A stretch of DNA of 64,000 nt from Tipula vernalis (taxonomy: Eukaryota; Arthropoda; Insecta; Diptera; Tipulidae). Below, one piece after another: positions 1 through 11,454 of this stretch. How positions within the stretch are numbered: position 1 is the first letter of the stretch; each line of letters starts with the position of its first letter. Position numbers and translations under genes: made by a program. A model generated the notes under the pieces. It was not told the origin of the DNA. It made no database searches and worked only from the letters and a program-made list of their open reading frames with translations. The DNA is taken from assembly GCA_958295665.1 (NCBI GenBank), contig OY282560.1, positions 188,762,561-188,826,560 of the forward strand, read 5' to 3'.

Positions 1-720
1 CAAGAACTTGGAAAACAGTTAGGAGTTACTCAAGTAGCAATAAAACTCTTACTTGGGGTGACCATTTAGTTAGTATTAGTAAGAGGGTCTTTGGCATGCT
101 TAGTTGTTTGTATAAAATAGCAGGATTTTCTTTTAGTCAGTTTAGGAAAAAATTGTTTGCACAAAATTATTGCTGGAGATGAAAAGTGGATTCTATACGA
201 TAGCCCTAAACGTAGAAAAACATGGATTATGGTTGAGGCCAGCCCTCTCCATCTGTTGCAAAGCCCAATAATCATGGAAAGAAAGAACTATTGTGTTTAT
301 CCGGTGGGATTGGAAAGGAATCATCTACTACGAACTTCTTTAACCTGGTCAAACTATCACCGATGAACGTTATCAAGCTCAACAGAACAAATTCGCTGAT
401 GCATTAGAGGAAAAAAGACCATTATCGGTCCAAGGAACGCGATCTGACATGTTGCTTCATGACAATGCCCGTCTACACACAGGAAAAGCAACCCGGACAG
501 TGATCTTCAACTTGGGCTGGGAAGTTTTCCCGCATGCGGCATATTCTCCTGACATTGGGCCATCCGACTAATATTTGCTTAGATCGATAGCTGGCAAATT
601 ACCATAGATAGTAATGGTGAATATTTTGATTATTAACGTTTGTAACAAGTATGTTTTAAATAAAGATGTATTTGACCAAAAAGAGTCCGAGTTAAATATC
701 GAAATATTTCATTTCTTCAA
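1..720 (+). pseudogene. mariner transposase remnant
   Basis: Degraded mariner/Tc1-family transposase that starts before the window. The first 48 bases read as a helix-turn-helix segment (QELGKQLGVTQ). A jump at about 50-160 removes the middle of the protein. After it come the catalytic landmarks GDEKW (about 175), HDNARLH (about 459) and PSDYYL (about 562), and the terminal DSNGEYF (about 609). The three expected aspartates of a DD34D triad are therefore still readable, but they lie in different frames and the gene is broken near 285 and after 580. Family assignment is firm; the copy cannot encode an active enzyme. Confidence 0.8.
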
Positions 721-2094
721 TACTTCCGGTAATTAACTTGATAAATAATTTTGTGTTGTTGTTCACATACAGTTTATATGTAAATATGTATGTATATATA
801 GTCGTTCCATTTGCAATTGATACATAAAATCATAGGAAAATAAAATAAAAAATCGAGGTGTGGCCAACACACGACTTTCTTTTACGAACAAAGAATTTTG
901 AGAAATTTAATTTTTTTTATTTTTTGGAAACATTTTGTATTAAGTAGTTTTTTGTAAACGTTATACTTTTAAAGATATTTGCAAAATAAATTTTCTGGAC
1001 CAAGGGAGTGGCCACTTCCGGTTAGCCGATTTGGAATAAAATTCACTGGGACCTCCCAATTTACAAAAAAGCTTAAATCTCTTAAATCTGAAGATTCAGT
1101 TCGATTGGTTAAACCATCTGGGCTGTAGAGAGGACACAGACTGACAGACAGACACCATTTCGAAATCGACTTTTTCGGACTCAGAGGACCTCAAAACAGA
1201 TATATTTCTAAAAATCTCAAGGTCCAAAATTTTCATGATTACTATACTTTATTTTACTTACGTAAAAGCTTCTAGTAATCTTCCTTAGTTTTGTTTGGTA
1301 ATAAGAGGACAAAAATTTTTAAAGCAGATATAATTGGTAGATAGGTTTTTGTAATTTGTAATTTTATCATATTTACTCAATTTTGTGAATATTAATTTTA
1401 TTGTATTTACAATTTTTACCTTTTCATTTCGGCTATTTTTCAAATGATTTTTGTTTAAAGGTATTTAAATAATGTAACTGTTATTGACGATCATAAAGCA
1501 GCCGATAACTGTGATAATTCATCGAAATCCACCGAAATGCTGCATAAATTAATAAATAAAAAACGGTTTTTAATTAAAGTTTTTATTTATTTATTAAACC
1601 ATTTTGTGAAACTTATAAACGTTTGTAATCATACGTCTCTGGTTTCGTGTTTATAAAGTTTAGTTTCACAGGTTAATGTTGATGGAACCTGTAAACCATT
1701 ATGTGACATATGGCCGTTTTCTTTAGCAAGCGAGAGGGAACGCCACCAGCTGTTAAGAAAAGATTAAGACGCAAGACCTGGAAAGTGATGGAATCACATT
1801 TTACTTTGCACTTTTATTTTTGTCTGTAAACACTAACTTATATATTCTCGGTTCCGAAAATTCGATTGTTCCAGATTGCATATAAATCAAGCCACTTTTT
1901 TGCGTAAAGAACACGTAGATTAACTTAATTATGTTTTCGTAGATTTAACTACCACATCTTTATCTGATTTCTTTGTTTGTTCATTAGAACTTTAGGCGAC
2001 TGATCAGATCTATACTATATAAGTTGCATAAGAATGGAATATTCTTAGTTCAGGTTTTATGTTTTCGAAAACATAACATCTTCTGAATTGCACT
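721..2094. other. AT-rich stretch without a recognisable gene
   Basis: No convincing coding region is visible on either strand. At about 1,080-1,240 there is a motif with CAGACTGACAGACAGAC followed by a purine/pyrimidine-rich tail, of the kind seen in insect dispersed repeats, but I cannot name a family. Confidence 0.4.
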
Positions 2095-3430
2095 TTTATG
2101 TCGGATTTAATCATGAACAATTCCAGAGGATTTTAGAGGAGATTCAATCCTTATAAGAACATTCGCGGCGCCCCAAGACGGTTCTAGAGGAACCGATATG
2201 GGGTGCATATCGGTATATTTGATGCAGATAAGATCTGGCAAATCTAACGAAAGACTAGCAGCCCGCCTTGATAAGCGCCATCGAACATTCGAGAGGAAAC
2301 TGAGCGTCAGTGTATATTGGTTGACTTTGTTCCTTCAATAATTGGAGACAATGGAGACAATGTGAGTAAGGCCATATTGATTTTCAATGTCACATATATT
2401 TATATTCACAAAAGCAGTCAATTTTTATTTCAAAACCAGTCATATAGTCTGCACAACTTCCGGAATTTCCTAAAGCCGTATTTGATTGTTATGTCCAGTT
2501 CACTATAAGAAGAAGCTTCTATACACTTTGTGCTTTAAGCCGGCGATGTACTCGTATTAGACAGAGGCTTCAGTAGGTCCCTGCCCGACATAGAATTGAC
2601 AGGTTACAAAGAAAAACAAAGAATAGGCACGATTCTCAACTGAGTACCGAAGATGTAAATAAATCTCGGTTGGTTACTTTAGCCAGATAGATCGTTAAAG
2701 TAATAAATGGACACCTGAAACGCGATTTTAAAATATTGCGACATGAATATTTCAACAAAGCCCTGCCCTGTCGCACTTGTTTTAAGACGTTCGTATTACT
2801 GCCGCCCTAATAAACACATTGTAAGAGCCTGTGGTAAACTCACCACGTACCAACGAAATCATCAGTTTAATCCAAGAAAGAAGCCAAATGTTTTGTTTGG
2901 TTTGGATTACGTTATCGAGAATAATTTGAATCGAAAAAGGGCGGCGTTCCATATGATAACAGACGAAGCGGTACAAGCGATGACATTCCCTGTATTAAAC
3001 GAAAATGACCTGTTGCTAATAGCACCAGGCACATATCAAATAAAGCTCGCCAGGTCTTACTTACTTAAGTGAGCATATAAGAAACCGACTATATTGCATC
3101 GAAATATGCGAGTCAATAATTCCCGACCTTACACAATACGAAATTAATGTTGGAGAAGGAGTATTATTGAGAGGTCGAATTCAATCCCGTCATGTATCCA
3201 ATCTAATATATTATGGCTAAATTGTCGTAAATTGACAAGCCACTGGAAGGGAGTCCATAAATCATTATTACTGCCTCGTCCCTAACAGGACGAAGAACAA
3301 TAAGCAGATGTGCTCACATAATTAACATTATATGGTATTTAGGCTGAGCGAGACATTTCGATAATATTTTGTTACCAGCAAATTTTCTAGACGAAACAAT
3401 TGTAGATCTAGATTATTATAGCTTTGTTTT
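2095..3430 (+). pseudogene. DDE transposase pseudogene (DDE_Tnp_4 / Harbinger-like)
   Basis: Pieces of one transposase can be followed across shifting frames. An N-terminal helical part has IRSGKSNERLAARL (about 2,225-2,270). Then comes TYIYIHKSS...LFQNQSYSLH (2,390-2,450), next VLVLDRGFSRSLPDIE (about 2,550-2,595) and VINGHLKRDFKILR (about 2,700-2,740). The end carries YQIKLARSYL, IQSRHVS and the Cys/His segment LTGRRTISRCAHIINIIWYL (about 3,277-3,336). From memory of the family, the catalytic triad should be Asp in the TYIYI block, Asp in DRGF and Glu before VINGR. The first reads Asn (FNVTY), the second is kept, and the third reads Lys next to a stop that replaces Trp. The copy is dead. 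Several insect proteins of this kind carry the C-terminal zinc-binding segment. Confidence 0.7.
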
Positions 3431-5564
3431 ATTTTGACTTAAATATATGATACTCTTTGTATTGAGGTAGTTTACACTGCCATATTTAGTCCCGGACTAT
3501 ACACTAATATTCGACCTAAACTGCATAGGTCACATGGTGTAAATGCTACATAGTTACCCAAATTAGGTCAGACAAGTAAAATGTGTGCCCTAACCTAAAA
3601 TAGGTCAACTAGGTGAACATGAAACCATGAAATGGTATCAGTCGTTTACATCACAAGAAATATAGGTCACATTTGGTCCATCTGTCAAAAATTAAATAGT
3701 GAATTTGTCTGAATTAGAATCGAAATTCCTTTCATGAAATCAGATTTAAAATTTGTTAATTTGGAATTTATATCATGTTCTAAAAAGGAATTTTAGCTGG
3801 ATGATAGCGGTGCTGATTTAGCAGTTGTGAAGCAAATTATATTGCTCAAATTATGGATATTTGAAGAAGAGATCCAAGAAACTGTCATGCAGTATGGCAT
3901 ACATACAGCAAACGTATGCACAATTTGTTGGTTGTGTCTTTTGATTGTTTAGAAATGACTGAATGTTTTGAAATTTATATTGTAAGTACTTATGAGTAAG
4001 TTTAATGGAATACTTCAAAATAATTGCTTAAATAATTATTTCTTAAATCTGGATGAGAATTCACAACAAAAATGTATTAATTCTATGCCAAAAAATTAAA
4101 TATAATGTGCGACGAATGAATAACGTTAATAAATTTGATGATGTTCTTTTATTTAGTAAGAGACTCAAAGAAGATGTTCATATTATGGTTTTTGTGAGAC
4201 TTTGTATTTTATCCTGTTGTGAATTTGTGATGATAGAATATTAGGGGTTTAGCCGTTTTTGTAAGAAACAATCTAAAATACAACATTTTTAAGTGCGATA
4301 ACGGCCATTTTTCATTTCAGTTTATATGTATGTCTTAATCTCCTTGGTTTTAGTTCTACTAAGCTGTGGGCCTTTTATGTCATTAAGCTTTTGGGGCAGT
4401 ATTGATATAAATTATAGGACCAATACAATTATTGTTGGAGATTTGAATGTTCCTTTAAATATGAACTTGGATATAGTCTCTAATTATAAAATCATAATTA
4501 TGAGTTCCGGGATGGTTGTTACTGCTACATTTTCTGGCTCCTACGTACACATCACTCACTCGAGTATAGCCCCTTATATAGCGTAAATTTGAATAGCTAG
4601 AAAATAATAAATTCTTCATTTTCCAAAATATATATTAAAGAATTTTCTTCCTTTTCCAATATTCCCTTTGACAATATTCTTGATCATGTTGTATGTAGTT
4701 TCTCAAACATTAGTATGTTTCATAATTACACCATTTTTCGCACAAATTAGAACATACGATTATTAATTTTGATAAGGTTGAATCTTATTTTGATTATTTT
4801 GTTTCAACAACAGACAGACATCAATTTTTGTCTTTTTGAATAGGAATAACTCGAAATCTAATATTGAAGCTATATTAAAGTTAATGGTGATAAATACGGC
4901 CCCAGGAATACCAGTCAAAAACAGAAAGGAGTTTCAGTAAAAAATTAAAAGGTAGCTCAGTCAAAATAATTTTAAACTGAAATGCTTTTCAGAAGGAAGT
5001 TCAATCAAAAAACTAAAAAGACATTCAAGTTAAAACTCTTTGACTGGAATTATTTTTGGATGTGTGACTGAAATACCTTTTAAAAAGGTGATTCAGTGAA
5101 ACTTTTGAAAAGGAATGGCAGGCAAAATTGTTATCCGGTGAATACAGTCTGACAAAGTCCAGACCCAAAACCTGTTACGTAGTTTGTCGTTAAGCCGTGT
5201 GAGGTGCAATTAAACAGGAACTCCAGGCAAAATTGTTGTAAAATGTAAAATTAATGTTATGGTTCGTCCAAGCAATGGATATGTCCGAAACGGCTTTAGA
5301 ATATTCTGGAAAATGCAGATTCCCAGTCTAATATTAAAAATAAATCTCTATTTTCCAGAATACTATATTTGAAAATGAAATCTTCCTTTTCCAGAATTTA
5401 TGTAATTGGAAGGAAACATGCTAAATGGTATTCCAGTCAAACAATTTGTGACTGAAGTACGAGTCAAGAAGGTTTTTCGGCCCAAACACGCAAAAGGAAT
5501 TTCAGTGAAACTGTTTTCTCGCCGAAACACCTGTTTTTTGAACTGAAGTTCCTTTTTAACCCTT
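3431..5564. other. intergenic stretch with degenerate short repeats
   Basis: No gene is supported. The 86-residue reading frame at 4,326-4,586 has a hydrophobic start but no family resemblance, and I do not call it. At about 4,900-5,545 a loose repeat built on variants of TTCAGTCAAAA and its complement TTTGACTGAA recurs many times with irregular spacing. Copies of CTTCCTTTTCCA (about 4,648, 5,384) recur here and again inside the BEL element at 15,797 and 15,882. Confidence 0.45.
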
Positions 5565-7235
5565 TAACAAAGGCTGTCGTCAATAGACGATGCAACGATA
5601 CTTTCGTGAGCCACGGCAAGCCGATCCGTCGAAACCGTATGTATTAAGAACCGATGCGAGCAATTACGCTCTTGTCCAAAAATGGGATAAGGATGAACAA
5701 CCTCTGGAATACGCCAGCCGTTTATTAACGACTGCGGAACAGAATTATTCCACCACAGAAAGAGAGGCCTTAGCGGTGGTATGGGCACTGAAGAAATTCC
5801 AAGGTTATTTGGATGGATCTGAAGTGATCTTAGGTACTGATCACCAACTATTAAAATGGTTGATGTCCCTCCGTTCGCCGAGTGGTCGCCTTGCAAGATG
5901 GGCATTATTTATTCAAGGATTCAATGTCAAAATTGAATATGTACCAGGAAAATCGAATGTCATCGCGGATACTCTTTCTCGACCGCCGTGTGAAAGGGAA
6001 AACGATTGTGGAATATGCTCCATACAGGTGGATTTGCCATCTGCTCGTCCTTCCAACATTCGCCAAAATCAAATGGATGATCCCGAAATAGAAAAGATTA
6101 TTAATTATTTTGAATCTATTGAACATCCCGATCTACAAAATTGGATGGATCGTGGTTATCTCAAGTCCATGGGGGTGCTTTATCGGTATTTATCGGATTC
6201 GGAATCAGAAGAACCACAGTTGGTGATACCGTCAGCAAATCGTTCGGATATTATGAAGGCGTTTCATGATGATCCGACAGCTGGTCACTATGGCGTAGAT
6301 CGAGCATTGAAAAAAATATCAACCAAATATTATTGGCCAGGGATGCGGTCATACATTGCTTCCTTTATAAAGGATTGCCCAGAATGTCAGCGGTATAAAC
6401 CCACAAATTTAAAGCCAGCAGGAGTTTTAAGAACTCCTGTGATGAACCAACGATTTGAAGTAATTTCAATCGATCTATTTGGTTCATTAGTTGAGAGTGA
6501 GTAGGGTTATCGTTGGATATTGATTGTCGAAGACACTGCTTCCTGTTGGGTCGAATTATATGCATTGAAAACCGCTACAGCTGTAGCCTGTAGTACCACC
6601 TTAGTGAATGAATTTTTCCTTCGTTACAGTATTCCTCGCCGTGTTGTATCCGATAATGGAAGTCAATTTGTGAGTGCCATCATGCAAAAGGTATTGTATT
6701 GTCTCGGAGTTCATCAAGCCCTAACACCTGTGTATCATCCAGAAGCTAATCCAGTGGAGCGTAAAAATCGAGATTTAAAGACTCAACTTTCACTCTTAGT
6801 CAGGGATGAACATACAAATTGGCCAAAATATATTCATGCCATCCGCTTTGCTATGAATACCACCGTATGTGAAAGTATAGGATACACTCCTGCCTTCATC
6901 TGTTTCGGAATGTAACTCAGACATGTTTTCGATGTTATACAGGACTTCCGTAATGTCGTTCAAAATGATAATTTTATTCCCGGTACTTATGTACCCCAAA
7001 AGGAGTTTATCACGTATCCAAGCTCACACCTACAAATGAGTTGAATAATTTCTTATCAAACCACCGATCGACAGAGTTTCAATCCATATTCAGACATGAA
7101 GATTCTGAAAATGACTTCGATATTGACACCGTTTCTGCGGGTACATCCCAATCCACTGAAGTCGATTCCTCAGTCCATCCTTGTAGAACAACTCGTCGCG
7201 GCCGTACAGTGAATACGCCCAGTCGGTATCGTTAA
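5565..7235 (+). pseudogene. Ty3/gypsy pol fragment (RNase H + integrase)
   Basis: This is the 3' half of a gypsy-type pol. RNase H comes first, with LRTDAS, TEREALAVVWALKKF and TDHQLLKWL, ending in the tether ADTLSRPPC. The integrase zinc finger follows (HDDPTAGHYG ... CPECQRYK, an H-H-C-C pattern). The integrase core has SIDLFG, VSDNGSQF and PVERKNRDLK, giving the D, D, E triad. A TAG stop at 6,502 splits the integrase and another stop falls at 6,913. A C-terminal tail ending in RRGRTVNTPSRYR lies in a further frame at 7,041-7,235. Reverse transcriptase and protease are missing upstream, so the copy is 5'-truncated at about 5,565. Confidence 0.88.
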
Positions 7236-7370
7236 AATTGAATAGTCAAAATATTACATTCGCATTTATCATAGTTTCGTATTCTTTTATTTTTCTATCG
7301 TATCATAATTAAATTTATTCAATATATTTTGGAATTATATGGATATCATCCGGGTCGTCCCGATATCCAT

Positions 7371-7380
7371 GGGGGGAGAT
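7371..7380 (+). other. polypurine tract of the gypsy element
   Basis: GGGGGGAGA(T) sits directly before the LTR start TGTAAC. This is the usual position of the plus-strand primer of an LTR retrotransposon. Confidence 0.75.
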
Positions 7381-7824
7381 TGTAACACCCTATACACATA
7401 AAAAATTACTCACCCGTGGTGCCATCTATTATGAGTACGAAAAACCTAATTAAATAAACTTACAAATTATATGGAAAAGAAATGTAGAAACAAAACGAGA
7501 AAAAAGAGAAAGAAAAAAAAGCGTAGCGTCCATCGAAGAAGAAAGTCACGCGGTGATAAAATTAAACTAAAAAAATAAAATAAAAGTAAAACAACAATTT
7601 AGTTTGATTTATAGTAAAGTAATAAAGTAATAAATAAATTATTGATTATATAAATAATAGTAATTAGTATAATTACTAAATGTTGGTGGGTTAACCTACA
7701 AAATAATTGGCGCACAACGAAGGCAACGCCTTACACCGATCCCCTTGGCGTCTCACACTGTTTTTCACAAATAGGCGTCACACACGTAATAAATTGGCGG
7801 CCTATAAACAGGAAATTCGTTACA
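7381..7824 (+). repeat. LTR of the Ty3/gypsy element (444 bp)
   Basis: It begins TGTAAC after the polypurine tract and ends GTTACA three bases before a primer-binding site, so the ends are short inverted repeats. Only this one LTR is present. Pol lies on its left and gag on its right, so it serves as the 3' LTR of one copy and the 5' LTR of another. An alternative right end exists near 7,700, where CCTACA is followed by TTGGCGCACAACG. Confidence 0.75.
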
Positions 7825-7827
7825 AAC

Positions 7828-7843
7828 TGGCGCCCAACGTGAG
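7828..7843 (+). other. primer-binding site of the gypsy element
   Basis: TGGCGCCCAACGTGAG starts three bases after the LTR end. The TGGCGCCCAAC core is typical of insect gypsy-like elements. A weaker copy, TTGGCGCACAACG, lies at 7,707 inside the LTR as delimited here. Confidence 0.75.
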
Positions 7844-7884
7844 CCTGAATCCAAAAATAAATTTAATTACATTTATTGGAGTGA

Positions 7885-8244
7885 ATGTCTTTGTTTAGAC
7901 AATCGTCGACATACTCAGACGGGATTGAAACAAATCAAGTACGTCGTTCCGAACGATTGTCCGCAATAAAAAATCAACCGGTTTTACATCCAGGAGGTTT
8001 AGAAGAAAACCAAATAATTCTCACACCGTTGGAACAAGTCAACGAGCAACAGGATAACCTGAATTCTTCTTCCGAAATTGAAGTAAATTCAAACGTAAAA
8101 ATGGTTACGATGACGGATCAACAATTCGAAGAATTTTTAGCACGTTTTTCAAATGTACAGGTGAGTACTCAAATTAATAATGGTACTACGGGGTTAATGT
8201 GTCAAACTGGAAATTTTGCGCTATGTACGCAGAGATACGATTAA
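7885..8244 (+). pseudogene. start of a gypsy gag, truncated
   Basis: An open frame of 119 residues begins 42 bases after the primer-binding site, where gag is expected. It is hydrophilic and rich in Gln, Asn and Ser, and contains MTDQQFEEFLARF, like the opening of gag in arthropod Ty3/gypsy elements. It stops at 8,244 with no capsid or zinc knuckle, so only the beginning is left. The assignment rests mostly on position. Confidence 0.6.
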
Positions 8245-8300
8245 AATTATTTTATGGTTACAAAATAGTCAAAATAACAAATAAGTATGTCTAAATAAAT

Positions 8301-8350
8301 AAATTTAACTTTCGGAAAGGGCCTAAGGGTGTTTTTTTCCGAAAGAATTT
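8301..8350. repeat. short hairpin, arms CTTTCGGAAA / TTTCCGAAAG
   Basis: A perfect 10-bp inverted repeat (8,309-8,318 and 8,336-8,345) with TTAA-type extension lies just after the truncated gag. It may be the end of an unrecognised element. Confidence 0.4.
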
Positions 8351-8359
8351 AACATACTA

Positions 8360-8600
8360 AAATGCAACAAATACCATCCAACAGCCACCGAATTCACCTG
8401 ATTTGGCTCCCTGTGACTTCTTTCTGCTCAATCGAGTTAAAAAACCATTACGGGAACCCGTTTCAGCAGCCGAGAGGTAATAATGGAAAAATCGCCAACA
8501 CACACAGAGATAGATGTACTCTTGACTACGTAACTTTTGCAAATGTCAAGCTATGACGCTAATATTTAGAGGGAATATCAACAACAGATGTACCAACTTA
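8360..8600 (+). pseudogene. mariner transposase C-terminal remnant
   Basis: The frame starting near 8,370 reads PPNSPDLAPCDFFL followed by NRVKKPL, the well-known block around the third catalytic Asp of mariner transposases. Stops follow within about 60 bases. It is a separate copy from the one at the left edge. Confidence 0.65.
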
Positions 8601-9169
8601 ACAAAAAAAAACAGAACTCAAATCGGAACGATGGAAGCGCCACACGGTGGTTATTCCGGGAACTTGTTGATCAAGGTAGTACATTAGTTTTGTAATTATG
8701 TATGGTTTTAGAGAATTAATAAATAAATAAATAATTATGAAAATACAGGTATTTTTTCATAATTAGGCTGTTAGTGAATGTGTTAAAAACTTGTTAAAAA
8801 TTAAAATTTTGACAGTACATTTAAAATATTTTTTTTATTCACCACAACAAAAATTTAACGCGAACTGACCGTATATAAATTTTGAAAGATGTTGTTAAAA
8901 AAACATAACCTAATATTTCATTAATTTGGTGTTAAACGTTGTTTTAAATCTTTATTTATACCATGTATGCCATCAACGTATCCATTTAATTTGAACTATG
9001 TATTTAACATTTTATAATATACATATTTGGGCAGACAGGGAAAACGGGCCAAATGTAATTGTAGAATTTCTAATATGGTCGGATGTCGGAAACTCTATTG
9101 TGGTAGAACGAGTAGATGTATTCAAAAACAGAATGAATTATATTTGATTTGTTTCAAATATCATGTTTT

Positions 9170-10782
9170 ACCATGTTTCCATGTACCGAGTTCAAATAGG
9201 TTTAGGTTTCGTTGAGTTAAAAACATGGCGGCGCTAACCCGTACCGTTTCCATGAACAGAGTTAGGAGTTAGAGATGAAGAAAACTATTTCGATAGAATA
9301 AAAAAACAAAATTGCTTGTTGAATAAAAACAAAATTTTTATTTCACTTTAATATATCGTCATAATGTTGACAACGATATTTTTGTGTATTTTTTTAATTA
9401 TCCTGGCGAAATATACTCAATAATATGCGAAACGCCATTTATAATTTTAAAAAATGTTTGACAGATAGAATCTAACTCAAACGCACAAAATTCGTCGAGT
9501 TTATTTGGATTTAACGAAACTCTACTCTAATACGCGTTTCCATGCACATAAACCGAGTTAAACCTAGGTTAACTCTATCATGGAAACAGGATCATGATAG
9601 AGTTAACCTAGGTTCAACTCGGTTTATGTGCATGGAAACGCGTATTAGGATAGAGTTTCGTTAAATCCAAATAAACTCGACGAATCTTGTACCATGTTTC
9701 TATGTACCGAGTTTAAACAGGTTCAGGTTTCGTTGAGTTGAAAATATGGCGGCACTAACCCGTACCGTTTCCATGAACAGAGTTAGGATTTAGAGTTGAA
9801 GAAAAATATTTCGATAGAATAAAAAAATTAAATTGCGTATTGAACAAAAACCAAACTTTTATTTCGCTTTGATATATCGTCATAATGTTGATAATGACAT
9901 TTTTGTGTATTTTTTTAATTATTTTGGGGAAATATATTTAGTAATATGCGATGCGCCGTTTATAATTTTAAAAAATGTTTGACAGATAGAATCTAACTCA
10001 CACAAACAAGATTCGTCGAGTTTATTTGGATTTAACGAAACTCTACCCTAATACGCGTTTCCATGCACATAAACCGAGTTGAACCTAGGTTAACTCTATC
10101 ATGGAAACATGATATATATTTCCCTAAAATAATTAAAAAATTACACAAAAATGTCGTTGTCAACATTATGACGATTATCAAAGCGAAATAAAAATTTTGT
10201 TTTTGTTTAATACGCAATTTTATTTTTTTATTCTATAGAAATATTTTTCTTCAACTCTAAATCCTAACTCTGTTCATGGAAACGGTACGAGCTAGCGTCG
10301 CCATATTTTCAACTCAACGAAATCTAAACCTGTTTGAACTCGTTACATGGAAACATGTACCATGTTTCCATGTACCGAGTTCAAACAGGTTTAGGTTTCG
10401 TTGAGTTGAAAATATGGCGGCGTTAACCCGTACCGTTTCCATGAACAGAGTTAGGATTTAGAGTTGAAGAAAAATATTTCGATAGAATAAAAAAATAAAA
10501 TTGCGTATTGAACAAAAACAAAATTTTTATTTCGCTTTGATATATCGTCATAACGTTGGCAACGACATTTTTGTGTATTTTTTTAATTATTTTGGGGAAA
10601 TATATTTAGTAATATGCGATGCGCCATTTATAATTTTAAAAAATGTTTGACAGATAGAATCTAACTCAAATAAATAAGATTCGTCGAGTTTATTTGGATT
10701 TAACGAAATTCTACCCTAATACGCGTTTCCATGCACATAAACCGAGTTGAACCTAGGTTAACTCTATCATGGAAACATGATA
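9170..10782. mobile_element. cluster of about 420-bp MITEs in alternating orientation
   Basis: Three near full-length copies lie on the plus strand at 9,170-9,588, 9,691-10,112 and 10,359-10,782. Between them are an inverted 3' end (9,590-9,690) and an inverted 5' half (10,113-10,358). Each unit starts CCATGTTTCCATGTACCGAG and ends CTATCATGGAAACATG, so the ends are inverted repeats. The word GTTTCCATG or its complement occurs about four times per unit. Copies differ by only a few percent by eye. No transposase is present. Confidence 0.8.
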
Positions 10783-11062
10783 ATGGTAATGGTAAAATTG
10801 AATACGCTTACAAATTATGAGAAATGAAAGAGGGCTGACTGTATTAAAAGTGTATTCCGAAAATTTAAAACTTCCATTATTAAAGAAAATCTACATATAT
10901 CGCATAAACATGTTATTTAATCTTTTATAAATTCAATTAATTATTATTAATTAAAATAAATGATTGAAATTTGTTTTGTTGTTACAATAATAAGTACATT
11001 TTATATAATTTAAGATTGTCAAAATTTTAACCAATTCACACAGCAAAATATGTTTTGGTAGT

Positions 11063-11337
11063 TGTTGAAAAATGTAGATCATATTGTGAGCGCCACGGCG
11101 AATTTTATCTGTAGTTTCTTATGATTTTTGGTTTTTCAAGTTTTTGCGACTGAGCATGCGTTGATCTTAAGTGTGCGCTTCAATTTTATAAATGAACGAA
11201 GTCGCTTGGCATCTATCGTCCGAGCAACAATAAATTAACGATTATCCTAGTTATTTTTCGAATAAATAGTATTTTTTATATTTTCCATTCTAAGGCACGA
11301 GTTGTTTTATTACTCTTCCTAAAACGATTTTGCAACA
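11063..11337 (+). repeat. 5' LTR of the BEL element
   Basis: It starts TGTTGAAAAATG and ends GATTTTGCAACA. It contains the sequence leading to AATAAATAG near 11,262, a possible poly(A) signal region. It is nearly identical to the 3' LTR. Confidence 0.9.
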
Positions 11338-11338
11338 T

Positions 11339-11354
11339 CTGGCGACCGTGACAG
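11339..11354 (+). other. primer-binding site of the BEL element
   Basis: TGGCGACCGTGACAGG begins two to three bases after the LTR end. The TGGCGACCGTGAC form is common in BEL/Pao elements; I have not matched it to a tRNA of this species. Confidence 0.7.
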
Positions 11355-11454
11355 GACATGTTTAGTGTTGTTACGAAGAAAATTTCAGTTAGTGTGGAGC
11401 TGTATCAATTCGTGAAAAACAATGGACGATATCAAGAAAGTTTGGAAAGTGACA

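Noticed and set aside
4326..4586. 86-codon frame with a hydrophobic N-terminus
   Set aside because: No family motif, no splice or promoter context, and repeat-rich surroundings; likely chance.
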